NCBI GenBank assembly: GCA_963839515.1
Contig: CAWIVN010000019.1
Location: 124,001-188,000, forward strand
Direction: 5' to 3'
Source: Fredericiella sp963839515
GTDB taxonomy: Bacteria > Chloroflexota > Anaerolineae > Caldilineales > Caldilineaceae
Length of the DNA: 64,000 nucleotides
Part shown: positions 20,322 through 29,800 of the stretch, piece after piece
Numbering within the stretch: position 1 is the stretch's first letter
Layout of the letters: the number at the start of each line of letters is the position of its first letter
Position numbers and translations under genes: made by a program
The notes under the pieces: generated by a model
The model's database searches: none
Told to the model about the DNA's origin: nothing
What the model saw: only the letters and a program-made list of their open reading frames with translations

Positions 20322-22196
20322 TTAACTGCGCACGGGCGCGAAGCTGAGAGTCTTCCAGAGGGACTTCTCTGCATCCCAATCCGGCGACGACATGGTTACC
20401 GCAGCGGCCGGATCAGACAACCGTGCAGCGGTGGCGGCGCTGCAGCGGATCTCAACACTGTAGCGGTTGGCGACATGACCGACGCGCTCAATGCGCTGGC
20501 GCAAGTCGCCTAATCCTTGCCGGATGGCGTAAATTTCGCCGGCGACGGGGTCGGCAAGTGCCTGCACGCCGTCACCGCTATCCGCACGGCCATCCTGCAG
20601 GCGGACAAGTTGCCATCGCCAGCCAATGCCGCCGCCCAAGCCAGCATTTTGCGTCGCCCACACGTTGAGTGCAAATTCCGGATGGCCAGCGCGTGCCGAC
20701 TGAAAGAAGCGATGCACATCTTTAAAATCACGGCTAAAGCGTGCAGGCGGCAAATCCTGGCGTGCGCGGCGACCATATCCCTTGCTGCTCAGCCGTTCGT
20801 CGAGAATGGCGACTACGCCGCGGTCGCTGCTGCGCCGGATAAGGCGTCCGAAGCCCTGCTTGAGCGCCAAGGTCATCAAGGGAGCCATATACTCGTCAAA
20901 CGAGCTGCGCCCCTCCTGTTCGAGTGCGCGCATGCGCGCGCCGTGCAGTGGATCACCCGGTGTCGGAAAGGGCATTTTATCGAGCACAACCATGCTCAAT
21001 TCCTCGCCCGGAATATCTACACCTTCCCAAAACGAGCGCGTGGCCAACAGTACACTGTGTGGCGTCTCTTTGAACCAGGAAAGCAAGGCATCACGCGGGG
21101 CATCGCCTTGGGCACGTATGGGCCAAACGACGGCTGCTGCAGCCTGCAAGCGCTCGTTCACCTGCTGCAGCCCGCTCCAATTTGTGAACAGGCAGAGGGT
21201 GCGCCCGCGGCTGACTTCGAGCAGGCGCTCGATTTCAGCGGCCACGGCATTGTAGTAGGTATCGGCGGCTTTGTAGTCATAGGCAGGCAGGGCCGGTTGA
21301 TAAAGCAGCGCCTGGTCCTGGTAATTGAACACCGGCGGCAGCACGCGCTCGACGCCAGTTTCGGCAATGCCGCAGCGCGCCTTGAAGTGCAAGAAGCGGC
21401 CGTCAGTGGCCAGCGTTGCGCTCGTGCAGATGACGGTGCGGTCTACGGACTCACCCTTGTCGTTCTGCGGGTGAAAGAGATACTGATTGAGGAGGCTCGC
21501 CGGATCGATGGGCGCAGCATGGACTTCAATACTGATGTAACGGCGGTCGAACAGGCGCACAGCATAGCGCACCATCTTATCGTCATAGCGATTGGTGGCG
21601 ACTGCACTTAACTTGGCCGCCGTACTGTTGATCGTTTCGACCGTGAGTTCGTAGTAGCGGTTCTTCTGCGCCACATCTTCGGCCGGACGCGCGCCACGCT
21701 GGGCGGCTTGTTCGACCTCGGCAGCGTAGGGATTTGCCTGCTTGAGGCGCTGGCCAAGCTTGGAGAGGGCGCTGCCGAGTTGGTGCATGCTTTCCAGTTC
21801 GACCTGTACCTGGAACGCGTTATCACGGCTTTGGTTTGAGACTTCCTGGAAGGCCAACGTATTGAGATAACGCAGCTGCTCGATCTCTTCGTCTGGAACA
21901 TGCTCTTTGAGGGTGGTACGGGCCAGCAACTGTTCCACGGTATAGTCGGTGACGACTGTCTCGTAGACAGCAGTAGCGATCTGCTCCAGGTGGTGTGCTT
22001 CGTCGATCACATAGACGCTGGCCGGCGGCAAGATACGTTCGCCAGCAAAGCCCAGTTCGAGCGCGTTGAGTAACAGGTGATGATTAGTGATGATCACCTG
22101 CGCCTCGGCGGCTGCATCGCGCATGAAATTAACCCAACAGTTGTCCTCATCATGCCTGCAGTCGCCGTGCAGACAGTCGTCGGGAAAGCTAACCAC
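20322..22196 (-). CDS. dinG: DinG-type Fe-S helicase, C-terminal part (frameshifted gene)
   Basis: The downstream reading frame of a helicase gene broken in two. It holds three Fe-S cluster cysteines (PDDCLHGDC...DNCW), motif II as VIDEAHHLEQ, the helicase-C part with TRSFWEGVDIPGEELS and the motif VI arginines QGFGRLIRRSSDRG. XPD/DinG enzymes unwind DNA 5' to 3'. The nominal GTG start at 22196 is not a real start: homologous sequence continues without a break into the upstream frame with a -1 shift near 22204. Together the parts give a DinG of roughly normal length (about 850 residues). The DppB-like gene follows 24 bases downstream. Confidence 0.85.
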   Translation of the reverse strand: MVSFPDDCLHGDCRHDEDNCWVNFMRDAAAEAQVIITNHHLLLNALELGFAGERILPPASVYVIDEAHHLEQIATAVYETVVTDYTVEQLLARTTLKEHVPDEEIEQLRYLNTLAFQEVSNQSRDNAFQVQVELESMHQLGSALSKLGQRLKQANPYAAEVEQAAQRGARPAEDVAQKNRYYELTVETINSTAAKLSAVATNRYDDKMVRYAVRLFDRRYISIEVHAAPIDPASLLNQYLFHPQNDKGESVDRTVICTSATLATDGRFLHFKARCGIAETGVERVLPPVFNYQDQALLYQPALPAYDYKAADTYYNAVAAEIERLLEVSRGRTLCLFTNWSGLQQVNERLQAAAAVVWPIRAQGDAPRDALLSWFKETPHSVLLATRSFWEGVDIPGEELSMVVLDKMPFPTPGDPLHGARMRALEQEGRSSFDEYMAPLMTLALKQGFGRLIRRSSDRGVVAILDERLSSKGYGRRARQDLPPARFSRDFKDVHRFFQSARAGHPEFALNVWATQNAGLGGGIGWRWQLVRLQDGRADSGDGVQALADPVAGEIYAIRQGLGDLRQRIERVGHVANRYSVEIRCSAATAARLSDPAAAVTMSSPDWDAEKSLWKTLSFAPVRS

Positions 22197-22876
22197 GCGG
22201 GGCGCAGATCGCTGCCCAGAACGAACGGCAACTCATCCACGTCGCCTGTTTCGGTCACATCAAGCCAGGTGCGCATGAATTTCACCTGGTCGTCTTCACG
22301 GTCGTAAAGCGAAATGTACTTCTGCTCTGCCAGCTCCTTCTCCCATTTCAGATTGCAGACATAGTTACTGCGCCCCTTGACGACAACTGCGCGAATCTCG
22401 CGGCCAAGCACCTGGCGTAGAAATGGGATGTCTTTCTGAAACAGCTGGCTCTGCAGCGATTTATTGGCAGTCGACACCACCACCGTTTTGCCGCTGAGGA
22501 TAGCCGGCACAAGATAGGCAACTGATTTACCCGTTCCGGTAGGGGCCTCAATCAAGGCGTGCTTGTGCTCGAGAACCGCTTGCCGTACGCCGGCAGCCAT
22601 TTCGACCTGGCTGGGACGCTGTTCGTAGCCATACATTTGGGCGGCGAGGGGACCACTGGGGCCAAAGAACGTTGGAGCGTCAAATGCTGCCAGCACGGGC
22701 ATCGCCTCGGCCGTTGACGGTGTGCCGCGCTTGGACGCAGCGGGGCCCGCAAGATCCTCAGCGACATCCGCAGCAGGCACTTGAAAGTCGTCACCGACTT
22801 GGCGCGAAGGCACATCATCCGGCGCGGGATCGTCCCAGGTTGGCTCACTGATCGGTGCTTTTTGTTTCCTGGACAT
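22094..22876 (-). CDS. dinG: DinG-type Fe-S helicase, N-terminal part (frameshifted gene)
   Basis: The upstream reading frame of the same gene. It carries a low-complexity acidic N-terminus, the Q-like motif YEQRPSQVEMA, Walker A EAPTGTGKSVAYLVPA, motif Ia VVSTANKSLQSQL and the first Fe-S cysteine (SNYVCNLKWEKE). After VLGSDL the sequence stops resembling the family; the matching continuation (APRVVSFPDDCL) is in the -1 frame. I choose ATG 22876 because a -10 element lies seven bases upstream and the longer frame has no support. If the shift is a sequencing or assembly error, one protein from 22876 to 20322 results; if real, the helicase is inactivated. Confidence 0.82.
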   Translation of the reverse strand: MSRKQKAPISEPTWDDPAPDDVPSRQVGDDFQVPAADVAEDLAGPAASKRGTPSTAEAMPVLAAFDAPTFFGPSGPLAAQMYGYEQRPSQVEMAAGVRQAVLEHKHALIEAPTGTGKSVAYLVPAILSGKTVVVSTANKSLQSQLFQKDIPFLRQVLGREIRAVVVKGRSNYVCNLKWEKELAEQKYISLYDREDDQVKFMRTWLDVTETGDVDELPFVLGSDLRPAWLAFPTTVCTATAGMMRTTVGLISCAMQPPRRR

Positions 22877-22883
22877 GCTGTTT

Positions 22884-22912
22884 ATCATAGCACAGATGTG
22901 CGGCGCGCCCAA
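22884..22912 (-). promoter_or_regulatory. Promoter of dinG, probable leaderless start
   Basis: On the minus strand TTGGGC (22907-22912), 17-base spacer, then TATGAT (22884-22889) with an extended TGC. The ATG at 22876 begins eight bases after the -10, where transcription should start, and no Shine-Dalgarno sequence is present. Confidence 0.55.
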
Positions 22913-22944
22913 CCAATGCGACCTATCACAAACCTCTGAAATAC

Positions 22945-22975
22945 AAAAGAGCCGGGCGAGACGCCCGGCTCTTTT
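22945..22975 (-). terminator. Rho-independent terminator after the FAS1 gene
   Basis: A 14-bp stem (22945-22958 with 22962-22975) with a three-base loop, GC-rich in the middle and ending in a T run on the minus strand. It lies between the stop at 23034 and the dinG promoter. Confidence 0.85.
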
Positions 22976-23033
22976 CACTGTTTAGTTGTGGTGCTTGCCA
23001 CGCCATTGTGACAGGCACGCGAGGACCATCTGC

Positions 23034-25136
23034 CTAGCGAGCGGGCAACATGACCGCGTCGACGGCCTGGATCACGCCATTGCTGGCCGTGATGTCCGGC
23101 GCCACGATGAAGGAATCGTTGACCTTGACGCCATCCGCCGTAACGGTGAAGGTGACGTTGCTGCCTTCCAGCGTGGTCTCCTGCTGACCGTTGGTCAGGT
23201 CAGCTTCCAACAGACGGCCCGGAATGACATGGAGTTGAAGCAACTGGTCAAGTTCTGGAATCTGAAGGAAACGGGCCTCCGTGATGTTGTTCTCGGAGAA
23301 CAGGTTGTTAAAGGCGGTGTCAGTAGGCGCAAAGATCGTTAGGGGACCTGCGCCTTCCAGGGCGCTCTCCAGGCCCGCCTGCTTAATGGCGGCGAGAAGA
23401 ACCGTGTAGTTGCCAGCCTTCTCGAGTGCATCGATCAGGGTGCCCGAGGCAGCGCCAGCCGTGCTGGTCGTCGCCCCTGTAGTGGTCGTGCGCGTGGTCG
23501 TGCCGGTGCTGGAGACGCCAGCGGCACTGGTCGTCATACCAGTCGTGGCCGTCGTGGTCGTGACGGGAGCCGTGCCCGTTACCGGATTGGTAGCAGTCAC
23601 TGTTGTGGTCGCAGCCGGAGCAGCGGCTACCGTCGCCTCAGGCGTGGCGGCCGCAGCGGCAGCCGGCGTGGCGGCAGAGGCCGGAGCAGTCGCCGTCGCG
23701 CCAATCTCGGCTTCGGTGGGCAGGTTGACAACCTGGCCAACCTCAATGACGTTGCAGTCAGCGATTTTGTTAAAGGCACAGAGCTGCTCGTACAAGCGAT
23801 AGTCGCCATAGATGTCACGAGCGATGATGGCCAGGGTATCGCCCGACTGAACAGTATAGGAGCCACCGGGTTCACCAACAACGCCACTGCCGGCCGTCGT
23901 AGTGGTGGTGGTCGTAGTCGTCGCAGTCGTCGTGCCTGTAGCGGTGGCCGTCGTAGTCGTGGCGCCAGTCGCAGCCGGCGCAACGCCGCCTGCCTGTTGG
24001 GCCGTGATCGTCTGGCCCGAGTCGTCGATCAAGACGCCGCCGGTGGCGGTCAGTTCATACGTGGCCGGCACGCGCGAGTTGTTCTGCACGATCACGGTGT
24101 ACGGGCCAAAGCCAGTGGAATTGAAGGTAGCCGACCGCTTATTAGAGGTATCGGGATCCAGGAAGAACTTGGAACCGGCGGCCAACGCTACGGTGCTAGC
24201 GCTATCGCCATCCTGAAAGCGCTTGAAACCAGCCTCGTCGAGCACCCAGAAGTTGATGCGTCGAGCGAGCTCGGTGTTGTCCTGCGGGTCATAGGTCATC
24301 ACCAGCGTAACTTCGCCATCACGCTCGGCGGGCTCCAGGCCCAGGAAGTGCTGGCTAAACTGCTCTGGCAGCGATCCCTGCATGGTTTCGGCACGTACGG
24401 GGCCGGCCGGCACGGCAGCAGCCGTGGTCGTCACAGCAGCAGCGGCAGCAGGCGTCGCTACAGCTGCGGTGGTCACAGCTTCGGTCGTCGTTGCCGCAGC
24501 AGTCTCAGTGACCGCTTCGGCCGTGGCGACGGGCGCCACGGTGGCGACGGTCCCCGTGACCGTATCGGTTACTGTGGCAGCAGCGTCACCGGTGGCATCT
24601 TCAGCAGCAGCACCCGGAACGCGCACCTGACCAGAATCATCGGCGAGCGTGGCGCCTTCGGCGCGCAGCGTGAAATTGGCATCCGTGGCTGAATCGTTAT
24701 AGACGACGACAGTGTAGGCAGGGCCGGTCGCATTAAAGCGGGCGCCCTGCACGTTGTCAGCGCCGTTCAGGAAAAACTGCGATTGGCCCTGGCCGACATT
24801 GTTCGAGACCAGCGACTCACCACCGAGCACCCTTTGCAGGTTGCTTTCGTTCAGCACGTAAAAGCCTACGTTGCTGCTATCGGCGTTGGGGCGATCCCAA
24901 TCAGCTGTCAGCGTTACTGTGCCGGGGTTGCTGTCCGGCGTAAGTCCAAGCCAGATCTTAGCGAACTGGCCGCCGGTCAGCGTGCCGGTGACTTCCGTCA
25001 CACCCGACACCTGTTGCGCCACTGCCGCCGGCGCCGTCTGGGCCGTCGCTGCCATGGCGGCAGGTGCGAAACCGGTCACGAGCAATACTGCCACGAGGGC
25101 TGCAGCCAGCAACCGTTGCCACTTTGTTTTGTTCAT
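23034..25136 (-). CDS. Secreted PPC-PPC-LysM-FAS1 protein
   Basis: 700 residues; ATG 25136 is chosen because GGAGGT lies seven bases upstream. A signal peptide (about 1-30, ending PAAMAA) is followed by two related beta-sandwich domains resembling PPC domains (each with F.L...., RFNATGPAYTVVVYND / TFNSTGFGPYTVIVQNN), Thr/Val/Ala-rich linkers, one LysM (YTVQSGDTLAIIARDIYGDY), another long Thr-rich linker, and a C-terminal fasciclin/FAS1 domain (about 570-700; LTIFAPTDTAFNNL, LHVIPGRLLEADL, IQAVDAVMLP). The LysM should anchor it to peptidoglycan and FAS1 mediates adhesion. Inferred role: surface adhesion or matrix protein. A strong terminator follows. Confidence 0.87.
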   Translation of the reverse strand: MNKTKWQRLLAAALVAVLLVTGFAPAAMAATAQTAPAAVAQQVSGVTEVTGTLTGGQFAKIWLGLTPDSNPGTVTLTADWDRPNADSSNVGFYVLNESNLQRVLGGESLVSNNVGQGQSQFFLNGADNVQGARFNATGPAYTVVVYNDSATDANFTLRAEGATLADDSGQVRVPGAAAEDATGDAAATVTDTVTGTVATVAPVATAEAVTETAAATTTEAVTTAAVATPAAAAAVTTTAAAVPAGPVRAETMQGSLPEQFSQHFLGLEPAERDGEVTLVMTYDPQDNTELARRINFWVLDEAGFKRFQDGDSASTVALAAGSKFFLDPDTSNKRSATFNSTGFGPYTVIVQNNSRVPATYELTATGGVLIDDSGQTITAQQAGGVAPAATGATTTTATATGTTTATTTTTTTTTAGSGVVGEPGGSYTVQSGDTLAIIARDIYGDYRLYEQLCAFNKIADCNVIEVGQVVNLPTEAEIGATATAPASAATPAAAAAATPEATVAAAPAATTTVTATNPVTGTAPVTTTTATTGMTTSAAGVSSTGTTTRTTTTGATTSTAGAASGTLIDALEKAGNYTVLLAAIKQAGLESALEGAGPLTIFAPTDTAFNNLFSENNITEARFLQIPELDQLLQLHVIPGRLLEADLTNGQQETTLEGSNVTFTVTADGVKVNDSFIVAPDITASNGVIQAVDAVMLPAR

Positions 25137-25329
25137 CACTACCTCCAAATGTCGTTATGATGTTTGCAGTCTCATTTTGTTGCTGTCATAGACAGTTGAA
25201 ACTGCAACAATGAACGAATGCATAATTTGTGCATTATACAGCCGCACTCCTGTGCACCCAAATGACTGGCCCTGGCTTGATGATCCATTCGGGGTCAGCG
25301 GCAGCCTTTCTGCGCCCATCCGGGACCTC

Positions 25330-26658
25330 TTAGCCGGGAATGACAGGCACAGTAGGCAGGGGCGTAGGCGTAGGCGGAATTGCCTGCACATTACGTACAT
25401 GGTAGTCCGTATGGGTGTAGTCCTGCCGGACAATTCTCAGACGGAAATCATACGCACCGCTCGGCAACAGGCTCAAATCCAGGTTGGCCAGGTTGCCGTC
25501 GACGAGCGGGCGAGTATCGCTCACCAAGAACTGCCAGTTCTCAGCACCACTAGGCGACCAGTAGATTTCCCAACGCAGCAGGTCACGAACGGCGGTTGTG
25601 CCCTCAATGCGCATGACGCCGGAAACTTGGGTGCCGTCGAGCGGGAAATACAGCCCGGGAGCAGTCTTCGCAGTGCTGACCTGGTCTTGCTTCTTCAAAA
25701 CACTGTTTGGCGTCTGGTTGGCTACCCGCAAGCGGCTAACAAAGTACTCGTCATAGTTGGCATCGCGGTACACGATGCGCAGACGCAAATCATAGAAGCC
25801 ATCTTCCACAGTGGTAGTATCCCAGTTATAGAGCGGCGACTGCCACAGCTGTTGTTCACTCGTGTACAGCCAACCCCATTCCGTGTCGCCGCTGGGCATT
25901 ACGTACAGCTCGTACCGCGCAAAGGGATTGAGATAGGACTTACCATTGACTGTACCGACGATCGGCACGCTCCCGCGCAAGATATCACCATTGCGCGGCT
26001 CGAAGATGCCCTGCCCATTCTCGACGAAGCTGCGGAAGATAGGGGTTGGGGTGGCGGTCGGAGGCTGTGGCGTGATCGGCAAGAGCGGCGAGGCCGGCTG
26101 TGGCGTGCCAAGTTCATTGACGGCCGGCGTGGCGGTCGGCGGATTGGCGTTACGCACCTCCAGCTTGCGCAAGAAAGCCTCACTGTAGTTGCCATCGCGC
26201 CGGATCGCGCGGACGCGCAGGTCGTAGAAGCCGTCTGCCAACTCGTACGTGTTGAGAATGTGCAAGATGCCATTGCGTACGACTTTGCTGCTGGTGGCCA
26301 ACCAACTCCAGTTTTCTGCACCGCTGGGCGATAGATGGACTTGATATTGAACATAGTCAGTGATGACCGCTGTACCGACGATGGGGGCAAATCCTGCCAC
26401 TGCGTCGCCCTGCTGCGGATGTATGATTTCGTTGACAATGCGGAAATCCGGCGTAACCGTTGGCGTGAACAGCGGGCCAGGGGGCGTACCAAATGGTGTG
26501 GGAATAAACGGCGTCGGAAATGCCGGCGTGGGGAAAGCAGGCGGCGAAGGTGAGAGTTGCGCCCACACACGAGCAATTTCTTGCTGCCTGGCGGTCAAAA
26601 ACACAACGACGACCGCCAGCAACACTAATAGCCAGCGCGTGCGAACCTGCGAATTCAT
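25330..26658 (-). CDS. Secreted protein with three beta-sandwich repeats related to the neighbouring PBP tail
   Basis: 442 residues from ATG 26658 (GAGAGGGG lies upstream; a GTG nine bases earlier is less likely). A hydrophobic signal or anchor (LLVLLAVVVVFLTA) is followed by Pro/Thr linkers and three copies of a roughly 90-residue module: opening G......G.VPIVGT, a middle block YELYVMPSGDTEWGWL, and ending YDLRLRIVYRDANYDEYF.RLRV. The same ending occurs once at the C-terminus of the adjacent penicillin-binding protein. No catalytic motif is visible. Location and shared module suggest a role in the cell wall, but this is inference. Confidence 0.75.
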   Translation of the reverse strand: MNSQVRTRWLLVLLAVVVVFLTARQQEIARVWAQLSPSPPAFPTPAFPTPFIPTPFGTPPGPLFTPTVTPDFRIVNEIIHPQQGDAVAGFAPIVGTAVITDYVQYQVHLSPSGAENWSWLATSSKVVRNGILHILNTYELADGFYDLRVRAIRRDGNYSEAFLRKLEVRNANPPTATPAVNELGTPQPASPLLPITPQPPTATPTPIFRSFVENGQGIFEPRNGDILRGSVPIVGTVNGKSYLNPFARYELYVMPSGDTEWGWLYTSEQQLWQSPLYNWDTTTVEDGFYDLRLRIVYRDANYDEYFVSRLRVANQTPNSVLKKQDQVSTAKTAPGLYFPLDGTQVSGVMRIEGTTAVRDLLRWEIYWSPSGAENWQFLVSDTRPLVDGNLANLDLSLLPSGAYDFRLRIVRQDYTHTDYHVRNVQAIPPTPTPLPTVPVIPG

Positions 26659-26785
26659 CAGAAACACCCCTCTCTGGTGGGTGCTTGCGTCACGAGTGAC
26701 ATAGCATCAGATAGTATACATCGGACCACCGTCGGTGCCGGCAATGATGTGGCGGCAATCTTACGACAGTGCGCGTGACGCGCGT

Positions 26786-26805
26786 GATGCCGCCCGGCCG
26801 GCATC
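26786..26805 (-). terminator. GC-rich hairpin between PBP and repeat-protein genes
   Basis: A 7-bp stem (26786-26792 with 26799-26805), with possible extension to the outer GTG/CAC bases. It stands 58 bases after the PBP stop. No T run follows, so termination is uncertain. Confidence 0.3.
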
Positions 26806-26862
26806 GTCACATCAATAACAGCACCTATTGCCAGGTCGGTGACATTACCTGCTAGTTGGCGA

Positions 26863-29800
26863 CTAATTGGCGATCGTAACACGCGAATAGTATTCGTCGT
26901 AGTTGCCATCGCTATGGACGACACGCAGACGCAAAACATGCTCGCCGTTAGGATAACCGGCCGTGTTCCATGCTACCAAGGGGACCGGCGACAGTGCCGG
27001 TTGTTCGCCCACAGCGATAAATGAAGGGGTCTGGCCACCAACCAGCACATCTAGCTGCCACTTCCAGAAGTCCGGCAGACTTGCCGCGGCCTGGATTGCC
27101 ACAGTTCCGGCGACGACCATCCCACCCGTTGGACTGTAAATGCCGTTAGATCCACCTGCAGCTACGGCAGCCTCCGGTGTAGCCGTGGCTACTGCTTCAG
27201 GAGCAGCGCGATTGTCTACAGCCACATAGGTGTCGGGGCCCAGGGGAGCGCCGATAGTGACACTGCGGACTCCGTCACCGTAGAGGGCTACCGCCCACTC
27301 GTAGGCATGACCGCAGTCACCCCACACGAGGCTCCGGCCGTTGTTGCGCGCCCAGCGAGTCACTTCATCCTGTTCATCGCGCAGGCGATCGTTGGTTGCC
27401 AGCACCAGGCGCTGGGCAGGATCGGCTTCCAATTCGCTCTGTACACTCCCAATGCTCCCGACCGGCTGGTTGTCGACGGCGATATACGGCAAGTCGAGCA
27501 GCAGAATCGGTGCAGCGGACGAATCGACCACGACCGTGTTCGGGGGCTGTCCGTTGGCAGTCCCGGTTCCAGTCGCCGTTTCAGTCTGGGTTACAGCCTG
27601 TCTTAGCGACCGTGGCGCCAAGGCCGGGGATGGAATTGGAGATGTGATCGATGCAATGCTGGCCAGCTTTGTGGCAATGGAACCGCCCACGGCAGAGTTA
27701 ACAGCGGTATTCGTGCCATCAACTGCAGCCACGGCAGCCTGCCACTGCATCGAGAGACGTCCCAAACCGCGGGGCAGCACAAGAGCGCTGCGCGCCTGCA
27801 GATCATCCGGTGTCGTCAATCGCATGACGCAGACGGCCGGCCGTATGGTCTGGCCGCCTGCCAACTGTACGTTAATGGGCGCCATCACGCCGCTGAGGAA
27901 GCTGTCAGCGTAGGGGCCGGCTGCCGCCATCTGTTCGAGCCAGCGCTGGGAAAAATACTCGCCCCCCTCGCGACAGCGAAGTTCGGGCGGGCAGGTGCGC
28001 GCCACCTGAGAAACACCGACAGGCGGAGCAAATGTCCAGGCATCCTCTTCCGTCGGGGCATTCAACGTCGCAAGCATGGCGGGGTCGGCGAGAACCGCTT
28101 CCATAAACTTGTTCCAAATCGGACCTGCACCCGTGATGCCGTCGGCATTTCTCATCGGACGGCCATCGTTGTTGCCAGCCCAAACGCCTGCGACCAAGTA
28201 CTTGGTAAAGCCGACCGTCCAATTATCGCGGAAGTTGGTAGTCGTGCCGGTCTTGGCAGCAGCAGGGCGGCTTAGTTTGAGCCGGCTGTTCTCACCAAAG
28301 ATGGGGGCACGTGCGGTATTGTCGCTGATAATATCAGTGACCAAGAAAGCGGTCTCGGGCGATACTGCCTGAACGGGTGGCCGTTGCGGAGCAATCTGTA
28401 CGCGGGCGCCGTCGCTGGTAATCGCCTCTCGAATCGGCGTTGGCTCGACAAAGCGACCGCCGTTGGCGAGTGTTTCATAAGCAGCCGTCAGGTCATATAA
28501 GCTGACCTCGGTGCCACCCAATGCCGTCGACAGACCATACTGTCCCATCTTCTGCGGGTCAAAGTTGGAGATGCCGAGGTTATTAGCCGTGGTGATGAAC
28601 TCAGACGGCTCAATGCCATCGAACAGCTTAATCGTCGGCACGTTCAAGCTGTTGGCCAGGGCAGTGCGCACCGTAACAGGGCCGCGGAAGCGTTTGTCAT
28701 AATTCTCTGGTCGATATTCCCTACCGTTGTCTGCGGTCGGGTATTTGACGGGCAGGTCCCACAACAACGTGGCCGGGCTGATCAACCCCTTGTCTATGGC
28801 AGTCGCATACACGACAGGCTTGATGGCGCTGCCGGGCTGACGAAGACGCAGCGCCACGTTGACCTGACCGCCGATTGCATCATTGGCATAGTCGGCGCTG
28901 CCTACCATCACCAGTATCTCGGATGTACCAGGCTTGAGGGCGAGCAGAGCCGCATTGTTGAGATTGTAGCTCGGGCGCAAGGCATCGACAGTTTCGCGCA
29001 CCACCTGCTGGCCCAGGTTTTGCATGTCGAGATCCAGCGTCGAGTAGACGGTAAGGCCGGAGCGAAGCAGGTTATACTTTTCTGGAGAGCGTGCCAGGTA
29101 GTCGGCAAGATACTGAAGAAAATGCGGCGCAAGATTTGGGCGGTCGTTGGGATCGGCACCCAGGGTGACAGGCTCATCAAAGGCGACATCTGCATCTACT
29201 TGCGAGATATAACCGCGGCGGGCCATGAGGTCAAGCACGATCCGTTGGCGAGCCTTGGCCGCCTCCAAATCGACAAAAGGATCGAGGAGCGCCGGTTGCT
29301 GTGGCAGGCCGGCCAGTAACGATGCCTCGGCAAGGCTCAGTTCGGCGGCCGTCTTACCGAAGTATGTACGCGCCGCTGCCTCAGGGCCATAGGCAAGATG
29401 ACCAAAGTAGGCCAGGTTCAGGTACAACTCGAGAATCTCGTCCTTGGAATATAGGCGTGTCAGATCTTGGGCCAGCAGCGCCTCATTTACCTTGCGATCG
29501 AGCGAGCGGTTGAAGCGTTCATCGGGCGGCAAGAAGAGCATACGCGCCAACTGCATCGTGATCGTCGAAGCGCCGGCCACCACGCCGCTGTTCTGCGTGT
29601 TCTGGACCAAGGCCCCGACCAGGCGACGGGGATCGACGCCGCTGTTCTGATAGAAACTCCCGTCTTCGGTGGCAACTACGGCGTCGAGCAGATAGGGTGA
29701 GATGCGCGATAGGGGCACCCACGTGCGCCGCCCTTCGTCAAACAGCTCGGCCAGAATGCGGTTTTGGCGGTCATAGACGATGCTGCTCTGAAAGACGCGC

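Noticed and set aside
20517..21611. A 364-codon plus-strand open frame
   Set aside because: It lies entirely opposite the helicase C-terminal part, whose motifs are clear; no recognisable domain.
22190..22215. Programmed -1 frameshift in dinG
   Set aside because: No slippery heptamer or following pseudoknot evident; a lost base is simpler. Kept as a frameshift finding only.
23410..23802. Plus-strand Val/Ala-rich frame
   Set aside because: Antisense of the Thr/Val/Ala linker in the FAS1 protein.
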